Counted from the stretch's first letter, positions 1 through 11,786 are shown. The stretch: 64,000 nucleotides of DNA from Branchiostoma floridae (GCF_000003815.2 NC_049993.1:21215938-21279937); one strand, 5' to 3'. The notes: generated from the letters alone by a model not told the origin. Program-made: numbers and translations.

Positions 1-792
1 TAGAAAACAAAAACTTCTCAACATTATACATGTAAACCCTGACTGTGAGATACTTAATGCAAATTTACACATAGTCAAGTCATAATCTCAGGTTCAATAC
101 CATGAAGTGTACCTTACAAACTTCCTGTCAGTAACCTTAAAACTATCTCAATCACCAACCCGATGAACTATGCAAGGATATTCTCAATATCAAGGAAAAC
201 TGCATAAAAAAACACAGTGCTGAAATAGACATGAAATACAGTTATCAATTGTCTCAGCTACTGCAGCATAACATTACAGCCTAGCTCATCATCATATCTA
301 GCTATGGCTGGATCATTATTTACACCCTGAACACAGAGAGCAGCTCAAAATACAACATGTTTGTCCCTAAAATATGTCCATAGACAATGATCCTACAGTA
401 TAACCCTGGCCACTTTGAATCTGGACAGTCAATGTCATGGCCACAGTGTTGGAAGCCCACATGTTTAATTAACCCTCTCCTTGTGCATAGCCCCATAACC
501 ATAACTCTTAGTCTTTAGAATATTTGACTGTAAGGATTTGAAAGAGATTCTAGTAAGACCTTTCCCAAACCTGACACCACCAGTGTTACATAGTTACATG
601 GAAGCAGATGGAAAGCTGCTCAAAATGAACAGTGACAGTTTCAGAGCACCTGACTCTAGTTTTTCAGCTGCACACCTGTGCCATACAGGTACTACATACA
701 GGTGTGTTAGTGCACCTGGCAGGTTATGAAGGAGGTCCAGGTATGTGGGAGTACCGTACAGGTGCAGCAGGTGTTACAGCACCCTACAGGTG
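1..792. other. 3' flank of the SLC17-like gene
   Basis: No coding exon is supported here. The stretch lies downstream of the transporter stop codon (minus strand) and should contain its 3' UTR and polyadenylation site. At about 690-800 a short motif containing CAGGTG and TGTTACAGCACC is repeated several times, so the stop-codon neighbourhood of the last exon has been copied downstream. Confidence 0.5.
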
Positions 793-3700
793 TTACAGCA
801 CCTGGCTAGCGGAGCTCTGCGAGGCGTAGACCATCGCCCCCACCATGTTGACTCCTGCTGCCACCATGAAGACTGGGTACCAGTGTCCTGTGGCCGTCAC
901 TAGTGTGGCTGTTACGGGGCCGTGGGCGATGCCTGGGATACTAGCCTACAGGGGAGAGAGGACAGGGGTTAGTATGTACATGCACGTGTGTGTGAGTCTG
1001 TGCGTGCATGCGTCCATGTGAGCGTGTGTGAAGACTGGGTACCAGTGTCCTGTGGCTGTCACTAGCGTGGCTGTAACGGGGCCGTGGGCGATGCCTGGAA
1101 TACTAGCCTACAGGGGAGAGAGGACAGGGGTTAGTATGTACATGCACGTGTGTGTGTGTGTGTGTGTTTGTTTGTTTGTGAGAGCATTGACTGGGTACCT
1201 GTGGCCATCAATAGTGTGTAGCTGTGTATAATGTGCTAATGTGTGCATATGTGGGTGGGTGGCTATTTAAGATTGTATTGTTACATCTACTAGTATGATA
1301 CCAAACTTCTGGGAACTATCTTCAACATGGACAATCTGTATTCTGTATCCGTATCTATATAGCCGGTATAACTGCCATTTGGCGTAACACACCAGCTTCG
1401 TACTCCAAGCAGCATAGATGTAACATTAGCTAGGGGGAATTAGGAACTTGAAGAAATCATCTGCCATACACACAAAATCGGACAGACATGTTTTGCAAAA
1501 CCCAAACCCTACCATGGTTTTGGAGACAGGAAATGTGATGGCAACATTTGTGTGTACTTGTATACAAGAGTGTATCTGCGAGACAGTTGGACCTACCATG
1601 GTGTTTGAGACAGCGAATGTGACCCCAGCGTGGTTGAGCAGTGTGTGTGCCTGAGTGTTTGAGTATGTGTATTTGCGTGCATGTTTATGTGTTTGTGTGT
1701 TTATAAGTGTGAGTGTGTACATACATGTACATTTGTGTGCTTGTGAATAGTTAGTACCTACCATGGTGTTTGAGACAGCGAAGGTGATCCCGGCGTGGTT
1801 GGGCGCGACGTCGGCATGGTTACTCATGTGACCCGAGGAGTTACACGCACACAGACCCATGGACACCGACACCAGCCTGGGGCAGAGGGCAAAGGGCATA
1901 GGTCAACAACATGGTGGAACAGAACAATAAATATAACAAAAAATATAAAGAACAAAATTAACAATACATTAATTAACACTAATTTTAATGTTGAAAATAA
2001 TTTGGCATTAACTACAGCACACAGTGGTGTCATGTGTGCATGCGTACATGTGTGTGTTACTGGTACTCACAGCAGAGCTACAATGAGGTTGTTGGTCGTG
2101 CTGAGGGGCCAGGATGAACAAGGCTTTGTGGGGTGAGTGTGTGTGCTTACGTGTGTGTGTGCTTACGTGTGTGTGCTTACGTGTTTGTGCTTACGTGTGT
2201 GTGCTTACGTGTGTGTGCTTACGTGTGTGTGCTTACGTGTGTGTGCTTACGTGTGTGTGCTTACGTGTGTGTGCTTACATGTGTGGGCGCATATGTGTGT
2301 GCATGCGTGTTTAACTGGTACTCACAGCAGAGCCACGATGAGGTTGTTAGTGGTGCTAAATGCCAGGATGAACACCGCCGGCCCCAGCAGCCCGATGCTG
2401 GTCATCAGCCGGCGCACCGACAGAACCGTCCAGTTCTTACGGGAAACCAGCCAGTCAGACATGTGGCCCGCACCTGGGGAGGGGGGATTTGGATCACATG
2501 AAAGGGAAACTACCTCATACACCTGATAAATTTACATGTACTACAAGCTGCAATAGGGACAGCTACAATTTATTCATCTAAAAGTATGTATTTTTCTTTT
2601 ATTCAGTCAGGATGACCCATCTCAGTAGGTGGTGCACTACTTTACAGTGGAAAGCACACATAACATACCACAGAAACAAGCAAAAATTCTATGCCACATT
2701 CACACAGTGCAGTATCACACTGTGTGTATCACATGAAGCTACCTACCGCCCCCGACAAGCGAGTTCACCATGTAGGGAAACGCGGTGAAGCTGATGTCGT
2801 TAGTGTGTGTGTACGTGTGTGTGTGTGTGAGTAACATGCATGTGTGTGTGTGTGTGTGTAACACATGAAGCTACCTACCCACTTCGACCAGTGAGTTCAA
2901 CATATACGGGAACGCCGTAAAGCTGATGTCGTTGGTGTGTGTGAGTGTGTGTAACACGTGAAGCTACCTACCGACCCCTACAAGAGAGTTCACCATATAA
3001 GGAAACGCCGTGAAGCTGATGTCGTTAGCGTTGGCTCCGAGCGCGCGCTGCAGGTAGGTCGGCAGCCATGACAGAACCACGTAGTTACTCCAGTTCATGG
3101 CGAAGTGCGCCGAGTAGATCGCCCACAGCGGCCAGTGGGAGATGAACTCCACCCACCGCAGGTTAGAGGTCAGGATCTGTAAGGGCAGAGGTTAGAGGTC
3201 ATGATCTAAAAAAGGATGGACATAACAGGGTGAACTTTAACCTTTGGAATGTCCATTTGGAAAAAATTTACACAGGGTCAGGCAATATGGGACAAGAATT
3301 AAGTTGTCCCTAACTTTTTAAATCACTACTTCATTACCCACGAATCTCCTGGCACAGCACCGTACACTGAGCCTTTTCTCTCACCAGCCATCAGAACCAG
3401 ACAGAGAAAGGAAGGAAAGCCCATAACACCCCCTACTAGTGAAATAGAACAACACAATTTGCCCTCCACCAATCATGTGCTTAGACACCTCATCCACGTT
3501 CAGAACCGTTGCTAAGCACCTTTTTCTTCTGTGTTTTCTTCACAGGATGATCCTCCACATCTGCACCAGCTTCCTAAAGTGGGGTAAAGTTAGGATGCAC
3601 AACATGACATGAACTTTAGCCTGCTATCTTACTCAAACTCTGTGTTCTAGCCAGGCCTTTCCAGCATATTGGGCCCCAATGCTGTGATTTGGATTCCCTA

Positions 3701-6087
3701 CACTGTAATTTGATCCCCTTTACCCAAACCTACCTTGTCACCCACCACCACTACCTGCTTGGGAAAACAACTGGGAAAGACCATTGACTCCAAGAAATTT
3801 AAACTTTTCTATTTGCAAAAGGGATCGCTTAAGACACTCATCGGAGGAGCCGTTTAAGACAATTATGCCCAGCTAGGAATACAACAAACTGAAATAGACC
3901 ATGCCAATTAGTAAACTACATTTGTCTAGGGATGGTCTGCCACACATGCATGTACCAGGTGGAACCAACCTCCTTAGAGGAACATTGTTTCAGTGTTCTT
4001 TTTGGCTTTTGCCAGTATCTAAGCTGTTCTGTACCTTGGGTGGAAGGAAGAGTTCCTCATCGTAGTCGATGGGCTGCTCCCGAAAGCAGAGAACCCACGT
4101 AGCGACCCACACGAACCCCAGCACACCGAAACTGTAGAACATCATGGGCCACTGCAGTCTGGGGCACACCTGCAAGGGAGCGTAAGTTCAACATTAAACA
4201 ATCAGAAAGTGAGAAACTACAAAGCTTTCTGTAATGCTTATTACCATCTTTATCAACCTTCTTCCTGATCAAGGTAAGTCTGAAAGTTAATGCATCAAGG
4301 GCACTTTTATAATTGGGTTTTGGTATTAAGAATTAGTTTCTTCATGGATTAGTGCACATTGCTGAGATTTGGTCAGATCACAATTCAGACTCATACTATA
4401 CAAATTCTGTTGCCAGCATTGAATAAAATGTCCCAAGAGCTTCATGATACTTTTTCATGATGACAAACGAAACATGTCACTTCCTGCCTTATCCCCCCAA
4501 CCCTTGTCCTCAGAACTATACCATTAGTAAAACTGCACAACTCGTCCTGAAACTCACCACGGAGGCGAGAGTCTGTCCGATGGATCCGGAGGCCACCAGG
4601 TACCCGAAGGCCCGCGACCGTTCCTCCATCGGGACCGTGTTCGCGAAGATGTGGAATATGGTCGGCAGCCCGAGGCCCTCGGCGAACCCCAGGCAGATCC
4701 GGGCAAAGATCAGCCCATAGAGAGTCCGGGCGAAGGTCGGCGTGAAGAACGTCGCTAGGGACCACACAGCAACGGCGAAACCTAACACCCACTTGCCTCC
4801 CCACCGCCGGGCTGCACTGCCACCGATAACCTACAGGGGGCAGCACACAGATAGTCAGTCATCAGCACCATACAGACTTGAAAATTCATATCACATTTCT
4901 GAGTTGTGATCAAAAACCATTCTGCTGAGGCCTAGGAAAAAAATGTTGTGTTTCCAGTTTCAGTCCTGAAAGAACTAGGGTTGGTTGGTAGGGATTATCT
5001 TAACTGTAAACTATGTGACCACACTGCCCACCCAAAAAAGGCTAGGGTCCAAGTCCAAAAGATTTTTTTTTGCACTGAATAGTGCCAAGGCCACTGTTAG
5101 CCCAGCTTTAGGCTAACTGATGTATCCTACTGAGCCTGCAGGTTCCATACTACTGTTCAGTTTAGTCCAATTACTACTGTTAGCCCTGTTATTACCATAC
5201 TCATGTTATCCTAGCCTAGCCCAAGGCTCTCCCCATGGCCGTTACCTGACTACTGTTAGCCTGTCTGCAGGCTTCCCCGTGGCCCTTACCTGACTGCTGA
5301 TGTTACGTTAGCCTGTCTCCAGGCTTTCCCATGGCCCTTACCTGACTACTGATGTTACGTTAGCCTGTCTCCAGGCTCCCCCATGGCCCTTACCTGACTA
5401 CTGTTAGCCTGTCTCCAGGCTTCCCCGTGGCCCTTACCTGACTACTGATGTTACGTTAGCCTGTCTCCAGGCTCCCCCATGGCCCTTACCTGACTACTGT
5501 TAGCCTGTCTCCAGGCTTCCCCATGGCTCTTACCTGACTACTGTTAGCCTGTCTCCAGGCTTCCCCGTGGCTCTTACCTGACTACTGTTAGCCTGTCTCC
5601 AGGCTTCCCCGTGGCTCTTACCTGACTACTGTTAGCCTGTCTCCAGGCTTCCCCGTGGCTCTTACCTGACTACTGTTAGCCTGTCTCCAGGCTTCCCCGT
5701 GGCTCTTACCTGACTACTGTTAGCCTGTCTCCAGGCTTCCCCGTGGCTCTTACCTGACTACTGTTAGCCTCTCTCCAGGCTTCCCCGTGGCCCTTACCTG
5801 ACTACTGATGTTACACTAGCCTGTCTCCAGGCTCCCCCGTGGCCCTTACCTGACTACTGATGTTACGTTAGCCTGTCTCCAGGCTCCCCAGTGGCCCTTA
5901 CCTGACTACTGATGTACCCAAAAGCGAAGCTGCTGAGGATCCAGCCCTGAGCCTGCAGGTTCCAGTCAAACTCGTTGCTCATCGGAACTAGCGCGATCGG
6001 CATGATGGTACGGTCCGCCTGGTTAATGAAGTTTGCTAACGAGCACAGAATCACCGTCCGGAAACTCTTGGGAAGTTTGGAATTCAT
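793..6087 (-). CDS. SLC17-family (MFS) anion transporter, SLC17A9-like, 8 exons, 422 aa
   Basis: Probable organic-anion or phosphate/nucleotide transporter of the SLC17 branch of the major facilitator superfamily, a multi-pass membrane protein. Exons in transcript order: 5902-6087, 4558-4830, 4035-4169, 3520-3573, 2972-3176, 2326-2473, 1762-1876, 793-945. All junctions are GT-AG and all phases agree, giving a 1269-nt reading frame. Exon 1 starts MNSKLPKSF and carries TM1 and part of TM2 with FINQADRTIMPIA. Exon 2 has RRWGGKWVLGF and FARICLGFAEGLGLP, typical of the family. Exon 3 has TM6, exon 4 an 18-residue Lys-rich cytosolic loop, exon 5 TM7 (FAMNWSNYVVLSWLPTYL), exons 6-8 the C-terminal helices with NHADVAPNHAGI and SNTMASIPGI. 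It is close to the size of compact SLC17A9/plant ANTR-like members. The substrate cannot be told from sequence. Five exon edges are tandemly duplicated into the introns (listed separately). Confidence 0.88.
1028..1112 (-). repeat. Decoy copy of SLC17 exon 8 acceptor edge
   Basis: A near-exact copy of the 5' part of the last exon (863-945) together with its acceptor and the intron next to it, placed about 170 bp upstream in the transcript. It keeps an AG acceptor and a similar reading frame for about 28 codons, then runs into GT-rich sequence with no donor seen. Confidence 0.8.
1509..1635 (-). repeat. Two decoy copies of SLC17 exon 7 donor edge
   Basis: Sequence around 1509-1545 and 1595-1635 repeats the 3' end of exon 7 (1762-1810) with the shared core ACCATGGT at the donor. 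The copy at 1595-1635 keeps the splice donor context (GGTAGG on the minus strand). Both lie inside the intron that follows exon 7. Confidence 0.75.
2062..2112 (-). repeat. Decoy copy of SLC17 exon 6 donor edge
   Basis: Matches the 3' end of exon 6 and its donor (2320-2370), including the GTGAGTACCAGT donor context. Separated from the real edge by the GT-rich minisatellite at about 2147-2285. Confidence 0.75.
2147..2285. repeat. 14-bp minisatellite, GCTTACGTGTGTGT unit
   Basis: About nine near-perfect copies of a 14-bp unit GCTTACGTGTGTGT. The open reading frames over it (VCLRVCAYVC-like) arise only from the repeat. It lies in the intron between transporter exons 6 and 7. Confidence 0.9.
2747..2937 (-). 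repeat. Two decoy copies of SLC17 exon 5 donor edge
   Basis: Copies at about 2747-2812 and 2868-2937 repeat the last ~55 bases of exon 5 plus donor (real edge 2960-3027). Both keep the GTAGGTAGCTTC donor context on the minus strand and are separated by GT microsatellites. Confidence 0.82.
5225..5901 (-). repeat. Minisatellite of 44/53-bp units, each carrying the SLC17 exon 1 splice donor
   Basis: About 14 tandem copies of a unit that, read on the minus strand, contains AGTAGTCAGGTAAG, the real exon 1 donor found at 5896-5910. Two unit lengths occur (about 44 and 53 bp, differing by a 9-bp segment like ATGTTACGT), in a mixed order. The array begins exactly at the exon edge and runs away from it into intron 1. 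Confidence 0.92.
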
Positions 6088-7025
6088 TGTGTGGAGCTGA
6101 CAGGATTGGTTTCTTGATTGTTACAAAACTTTTTATAACACTATGCAGCGAAGCTTGGCTGTCAATATTTCATTGGCAAAACTGCATTCCTTAACACTTA
6201 ACCTCCTTGCTTTGAGGAAAATTGTATTCCTTATTGGAGAACTTTTCAAAGGAAAAATATTGCACATCTGACTGTTGAAAGATTTAGAATTTGCATTATT
6301 CTAATTGTCTGTAATAAAAATGTCCGTGTGTTAAGCTGTCTATCCTGTACTGAGTGCATGGTGTGGTACAGGTCATAGGTCACAGGTCACAGGTGAGGTA
6401 CATGTGTGGGAGTCACATCGCTGGGGCGGACTGGGTCAGAGGTCCTTATAGTAGTCACAGGTACAGGATGGTTTCTGCAAAAGAGGAAAAAAGATTTGAG
6501 CAAGGACATTATATAACGTTAACTGATCTGTGATCAGAACGCATGCAAAATTGTTAAGAAGAAAAACATGATCGTTGGTTTCAACGTTGAGGGATGGGGG
6601 GGCCCTTTTTTTTTCCCGCCCCCCTTTTAGCACAGAGGGTTAGCTCGAAAATAATTGTGGTGGGGAATTGGCCCCGTTCCCATTTAAAAAATTCAACTGG
6701 CATTGGGCTGGGTTAAAAACCTAAAAAGTTCCCCCCCCCCCCCCCCCCCCCACACACACACACATGTGTACACAAACACATCACATTTTGGTTGATCCCC
6801 CAGCCCAACATAAAAACGTTGCCATTCTGAACATGCATGACCACCGTCAACACCAGGACGAGACAAGAACTGAAACAGTCCAAAACTTTGTTCCGACGTG
6901 TAACCTGACACGTTGAATACATGACATCAACACCTCTAAACAAATTTGTTTATGACATCGTTCTGAGGTAGTTTTACACGCTGCAGCTCAAACCATTGCT
7001 TCTGTACGATCTAATGAACTATTGA
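6088..7025. other. Intergenic region between divergent SLC17-like and nardilysin genes
   Basis: No coding exon found. It should hold the transporter promoter and possibly the nardilysin promoter. Sequence from about 6590 to 6760 has abnormal runs of C, G and T and ends in a CA microsatellite, which suggests poor-quality read ends next to the gap at 7026. Confidence 0.5.
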
Positions 7026-7125
7026 NNNNNNNNNNNNNNNNNNNNNNNNNNNNNNNNNNNNNNNNNNNNNNNNNNNNNNNNNNNNNNNNNNNNNNNNNNN
7101 NNNNNNNNNNNNNNNNNNNNNNNNN
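7026..7125. other. Assembly gap (100 N)
   Basis: Run of exactly 100 N, likely a gap of unknown length. The first nardilysin exons, which I cannot find, may be here. Confidence 0.99.
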
Positions 7126-7531
7126 ATGTATTGAACGTCAGCTAAGGTTAGACATTCCTGGTGATAACATGACAGTACCAAAGTTACCCAAGCAACTGTA
7201 TGTATAGTGCACAATATGATTGTATGTATAACACATAATACACATATATGCATACTACACACTATACTATACATGCCTGTATAGTGCACAGTGTAATACT
7301 CAATACACATATATGTATAATACACAATACACATGTATGTATAGTACCCAATACAAAAGCTACTGTACTCAAGCAATATAAGTGAGAAAAGCCTTGGAAT
7401 AGCACAGTGTATTGTACTAAAAAACTAAGGTATTGCAATGAATTAATGAAGGCAAAATTTAAGCTAAATTAAAGCCAGTTGGTATTGGGTACAGAACAGA
7501 TTCCTGTAACAGACTTTTCTCCATGTTTCAG

Positions 7532-8677
7532 GAGATGAGAAGACAGGTAGACCTTCAGGCACGTCTTCAGGTGAAGCAGACAGAGATCCTCCCATCCCAA
7601 GGAAGAGGCAGAAGACAGTCAAGATGAAGGAGAAGCTGGTGAGAATCTTGTTGCAACAATAGCAAATAACACCTTGAAGATAGATGCTTTCCCAATAAAA
7701 TCAGTATTGTAAAAAAAATCCTCAGGAGCAATTACCTGGGTATCAGCCTCCATAGTAACCACTGACTCAATCTGATTGCTTGCAAACCTCTTGAGCTACT
7801 GAGGATGGTACCCAGGCTACAGGTGCAATGGCTGTTAAACGGTTCTATCTTTTCAGTTTTTCCCAATTATTGTTTGAAAATGGTTTTTATGTTGGCATCC
7901 TTAGGTAAAAAACTATTTCTCTCATTGTTTTCCTTTCACAACAAAAAAGATTCAGGCTTCTTTGATTTGTCATTATATGTTATGCTAAAAATTTATATAC
8001 TACAGATATTTTGAGAAACACAAAGGAAAAAGATGTAAAGTGTACCAAAAACATTTGTTTGCAACTGTTTTATTTCTCAAAACAAATGACACAGAATTAT
8101 CCCATGTTTTTTTCTAAGGTTACCGTATTATATTATAATAAGCATAATTAGTGCAACTACATTTCCTGTTCATTGATTATATATAGGTAGTAAGAATGTG
8201 GGGCTACATCATTTGGAGAGGATCATTTTGTATTAGCTTGCATATTCTGACTCTATATCTGCAAAGCATTATAGTTTATACCTGTAGCATTTGAGTCTCT
8301 AGCTTTTTACATAATTGAACATCACAGAAAACACAAATTTGGTTTGCTTACCCTTCAGGCTTCACTTTGTAAAGCACTATGATTTATAGAACTGCTGTTT
8401 ACTTGCCCTTAATGACCTGAGTTTTACTGAGTATGGAAATTTACTACATTATCGTTTGAGGGTCAAAACGGTACACATCAATAACATGGCTGTGTATGGG
8501 GGTTTTGAAAAAATGATATCCATATGCCCACTTTATAATTACCTTACTTAAGAAGCTTAGCCCTTGTTTGAAACGTAGTTTTTGTATTTCCTTAGTCTGC
8601 TGCAGCCCTGTGTGTGGGAGTGGGGAGTTTCAGTGACCCTGAGGACCTGCCTGGACTAGCTCACTACCTGGAGCACA
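7532..8677 (+). CDS. NRDC: Nardilysin, 5' block: two exons with the zinc motif (gene partial at 5' end)
   Basis: Exons 7532-7638 and 8596-8677. The first gives a hydrophilic linker rich in Ser, Glu and basic residues (RPSGTSSGEADRD, then PRKRQKTVKMKEKL). The second gives SAAALCVGVGSFSDPEDLPG followed by HYLEH at 8662-8676, the inverted HxxEH zinc/catalytic motif of M16 metallopeptidases; the wording is specific to nardilysin rather than insulin-degrading enzyme. Nardilysin is a dibasic-selective peptidase. Phase between the exons is 0 and the second ends one base into the Met codon completed at 28914. The start codon and the preceding beta-strand region are not visible upstream and are probably lost in the gap at 7026-7125 or lie outside the assembled order. 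The long acidic insert typical of vertebrate nardilysin is not in these exons. Confidence 0.9.
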
Positions 8678-9144
8678 GTATGTGACATTTATTGCCTTTA
8701 ATCTGACCTTCTAGTAAATTGTTCAAGTAGGTAGTTTAAGCTATGTAGCAAGTCCACATGCTAGGAATACCAGGCTTCAGTCCAACATATCTTTTATTAA
8801 AAAATTCCAACATAAGAGATCCAAATGTTTCCAGGTTATGGTATAGATGCAGGCTAGATTGGTAACTTGGTTCTCAACAGCTACACTTAAACTTCAGTGG
8901 TCAACAGCACAACTCGATAAAGTCACATGTTTGTTCCATGTGACCTTTATGAGTGCTTTACACACTGGCAGGAATCAATCGTGGGGGAAAATATTTGAAT
9001 ATGTATTATGTGATCCAATCAGCAACAGGCAGACTATGACACCTAGACAAAGGTCTAGTAGCACCATAAGGCTGCTACTGGTCTAAGTTCCACAACGTCC
9101 TTTCAACTATTGGCTTTTCTCATTATTTGTACAGTCAAGTAGTT

Positions 9145-9153
9145 TATATAAAG
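9145..9153 (+). promoter_or_regulatory. TATA box of the TRIM-NHL gene
   Basis: TATATAAAG about 115 bp before the ATG at 9269, with no other AT-rich core element nearby. It would place transcription start near 9180. It supports an independent promoter for the nested gene. Confidence 0.55.
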
Positions 9154-9268
9154 GGTGGAATATTTGCTGACATGAATTTAGAACCATTCATAAACGCTCA
9201 CGCAGAATAAGCCGTGGATTTGCACAAGTTCCTTTGATCGTCTGGTCTGTATAACTAATATTCCAGTT

Positions 9269-11458
9269 ATGGCAGAAAAAAAGCTTCGTAAAAGCTTGAC
9301 TTGCAGAGTTTGTGGGGACTTGTATAAGGATCCGAAGCTTCTTCCCTGTCTTCACACTTTCTGTGGACAGTGTTTGAAAAAACGGGCCGAGGAAAAGGGT
9401 AGCCGTGGTAGAAAATTAACCTGTCCTGTTTGTGATGCTGACATGGAACTCTCGTGCCCATCTTGGCGCGGAGGTGTGGATAAACTCAACCCTAACCTCT
9501 ACATCAACAAACTGCTGGACTATAGGAAGTTGAGACAAAGTAAGACGTCTCGTGTTTTATGTGAGATGTGCCATAATGGCACCCGAGCTACAGCTGCTAT
9601 GTGCGGTGCCTGTTCTTTTCTGTTGTGTAACAGCTGTGTCAAAAAGCACAAGACTACACCTGGACTCAAGGATCATGTCATCCTCACCTGGAAAGTCCTT
9701 CAGAGTCCCTCCCTGAAATCGCAGTATGCCAGACAAGTCTACTGCCAAAAACACAGCCAGCGCATGACTCTCTACTGTGAGCCCTGTGAAATCCTGGTCT
9801 GCAGAGACTGTGCCAGTGAAGATCACAGCAGGGACAGGGCTGGGGAAAACCATAATGCAAAAGAATTGGATAAAGTAGCACATAAGTGCAAAAACTGCAT
9901 AGGCGGTCTGATGAAGAAAACAGAGGATGATGTCATCTCCAAGATAAACCAAAAAATTCAAAACCTGGACAAGGGACTCAAAACATTACAAGAGAATTGT
10001 GCTAAGGAAGAGAAGAAGATTGAACAGCATTATGCAGATCTAAAGAAAGCATTGAGTGAGGAAGAAAAAAACATGATCAGAAAGGTGCATGACATAAATA
10101 AGGACATGAAAGAGGAACTAACTAGTAGGAAAAAAGAGATGGAGAGAGACTTAATAAAGACCAGGGAAGGGCTTGAATTTTGCCAGAATGTTTTAGTCCG
10201 TGGTAATAACACAGAACTTTTAACTCTATGGCAGCAAATGGAAAGGAGACTGAAACAGCTTGCTTCACAGGAAACCGGTAACAGGACTTTTGGGGATTTT
10301 AAGGCTGTGTCCTTCCATCCCTCCAGTCTTCCCCAGGTTTGGGGTTCTTTGTCTGTATTCCCTTGGTTTGATATAAAGGGACCAACTGTGGTGGGTCTTT
10401 CCTGCTCTGTCACAGTCACATCCTTTAGCACTGAGACACCACAGATACAGGTGACCTCACCCCAGGGCAACACCACCCTGATACAGACTACAGCACACAG
10501 TAGCCCCCCACCTGCTGCAGGGAAGGGACAAACCAGCAGAGTTAGGAGGGTCTGGGGTGCAAAGTGGAGACCTCAGGAGTCAGGGAAACACACACTGGGG
10601 GTCTGTATGGGGGGTAGCAATGATCTAGGTTCTCTCACTGTAAATGTGGGCAGTAACAACCCTGTACTGAGGTTTGGACAGAAGGGCAGCCAGCAGGGGC
10701 AGTTTGACAGGCCAATGGATGTAGCAGTCAGGGAGGACAGGCTGTATGTGGCTGATATGTTCAACAATCGAGTTCAAGTGTTTAATCTGAGTGGAAACTT
10801 TTGTTACTCATTTTCAACGATTACATCATGTGGGTCACTTGCGGTTCAGACTGATGGCACCATAGTGGTGAAATCTGGGGCAGAAGTGAAGAAATTTTCC
10901 CCTTCAGGAGAATTGCTGCACAAATTTCCTCTGGATAAATGTATAAAGCCTGCTGACATAGCAGTACAGAGGGATGGGAGGGTTGTTGTAGCTGATCCAG
11001 ACAAACACAGCATCTTCCTGTTTGAGGCAGATGGGACACTGGTGAAACAGGTGGGAGGGCAGGGGCAGGGGGAGGGGCAGTTTAACGGCCCAGGTTTTGT
11101 CTGTGTGAACAGAGAAGACAACATCATTGTGGCTGACAAAAACAACCACCGTGTTCAGGTGTTCGACAAGAATCTGACCTTCGGTAAAAAGTTTGGTGAG
11201 TGGGGCAGACAGCCACAGGACATGTGGTGCCCTCATTGTGTGACAGCTGACAGCAGGGGGAACATAGTTTTGATCAACCATGGTGAGAAATCTATAAAGC
11301 AGAGTAAGAAGCTTCAGGTGTTTTGCCCTGATGGCACCTGCGTGTCTACCATCTGCAGTGATTGGGACAAACCCCAAGGGGTGGCTGTGACAGAGGATGG
11401 ACATGTGTTTGTAGCTGATCCTGGTGAGAATTGTATCAGGAAGTACAGATACGTGTGA
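9269..11458 (+). CDS. Intronless TRIM2/3/71-type RING-B-box-coiled-coil-NHL protein, 729 aa
   Basis: Probable cytosolic E3 ubiquitin ligase of the TRIM-NHL class. RING at 12-55 with C12, C15, C27, H29, C32, C35, C52, C55. A first B-box at about 98-136 (C98, C101, C112, C115, C120, C123, H127, H136) and a second at 159-195 (C159, H162, C170, C173, C178, C181, H186, H195). Coiled coil about 205-330. A beta-rich segment at about 345-455 sits where TRIM-NHL proteins have a filamin-like domain, but it is divergent. NHL repeats run from about 458 to the end, with repeated DGxVxVAD-type blades such as RLYVADMFNNRVQVF. The whole frame is in one exon, as for many invertebrate TRIM genes. It lies inside a nardilysin intron, on the same strand, with its own TATA box. 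Its NHL part is very similar to the last exon of the neighbouring DED-CARD gene. Confidence 0.93.
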   Translation: MAEKKLRKSLTCRVCGDLYKDPKLLPCLHTFCGQCLKKRAEEKGSRGRKLTCPVCDADMELSCPSWRGGVDKLNPNLYINKLLDYRKLRQSKTSRVLCEMCHNGTRATAAMCGACSFLLCNSCVKKHKTTPGLKDHVILTWKVLQSPSLKSQYARQVYCQKHSQRMTLYCEPCEILVCRDCASEDHSRDRAGENHNAKELDKVAHKCKNCIGGLMKKTEDDVISKINQKIQNLDKGLKTLQENCAKEEKKIEQHYADLKKALSEEEKNMIRKVHDINKDMKEELTSRKKEMERDLIKTREGLEFCQNVLVRGNNTELLTLWQQMERRLKQLASQETGNRTFGDFKAVSFHPSSLPQVWGSLSVFPWFDIKGPTVVGLSCSVTVTSFSTETPQIQVTSPQGNTTLIQTTAHSSPPPAAGKGQTSRVRRVWGAKWRPQESGKHTLGVCMGGSNDLGSLTVNVGSNNPVLRFGQKGSQQGQFDRPMDVAVREDRLYVADMFNNRVQVFNLSGNFCYSFSTITSCGSLAVQTDGTIVVKSGAEVKKFSPSGELLHKFPLDKCIKPADIAVQRDGRVVVADPDKHSIFLFEADGTLVKQVGGQGQGEGQFNGPGFVCVNREDNIIVADKNNHRVQVFDKNLTFGKKFGEWGRQPQDMWCPHCVTADSRGNIVLINHGEKSIKQSKKLQVFCPDGTCVSTICSDWDKPQGVAVTEDGHVFVADPGENCIRKYRYV

Positions 11459-11639
11459 TTATTAAATTAAGTACAGAGTGTTGTTGATGCATTTGTAAGT
11501 ACCATGCACTCAGACTTCATTTTGGAGGTTGTATTTATACTATTCCTAAATTTTTATGTATTGAACTGTAATGTAATAAGAGATTGTCATTCAGATATAG
11601 TCATCTAGGATTTCATTTGATGTGGCTTTACATGTCAGG

Positions 11640-11700
11640 TTAGGTGGTTACTAAGCTCTGAATCACTGGATCCTGGGTTCAAATCCCATTCATGTACCAA
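11640..11700 (+). repeat. tRNA-derived SINE fragment
   Basis: Contains a pol III B-box-like GGTTCAAATCC at 11676-11686 preceded by a plausible A-box-like GTGGTTACTAAG. No full tRNA cloverleaf can be drawn, so this is a SINE trace and not a tRNA gene. Confidence 0.45.
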
Positions 11701-11786
11701 TTGTTGAAATTACCTTGCGTGGTTATGAACTACCTACTGTAGTCTTTTTTTACAAACATCCTGTTAGATTGATACGTACATTTTGT

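Noticed and set aside
2114-2526. Overlapping Cys/Val-rich frames
   Set aside because: Produced by the GCTTACGTGTGTGT minisatellite; the real exon here is on the minus strand (2326-2473).
9557-11404. Several frames antisense to the TRIM gene
   Set aside because: Shadows of the coding strand with no domain of their own.
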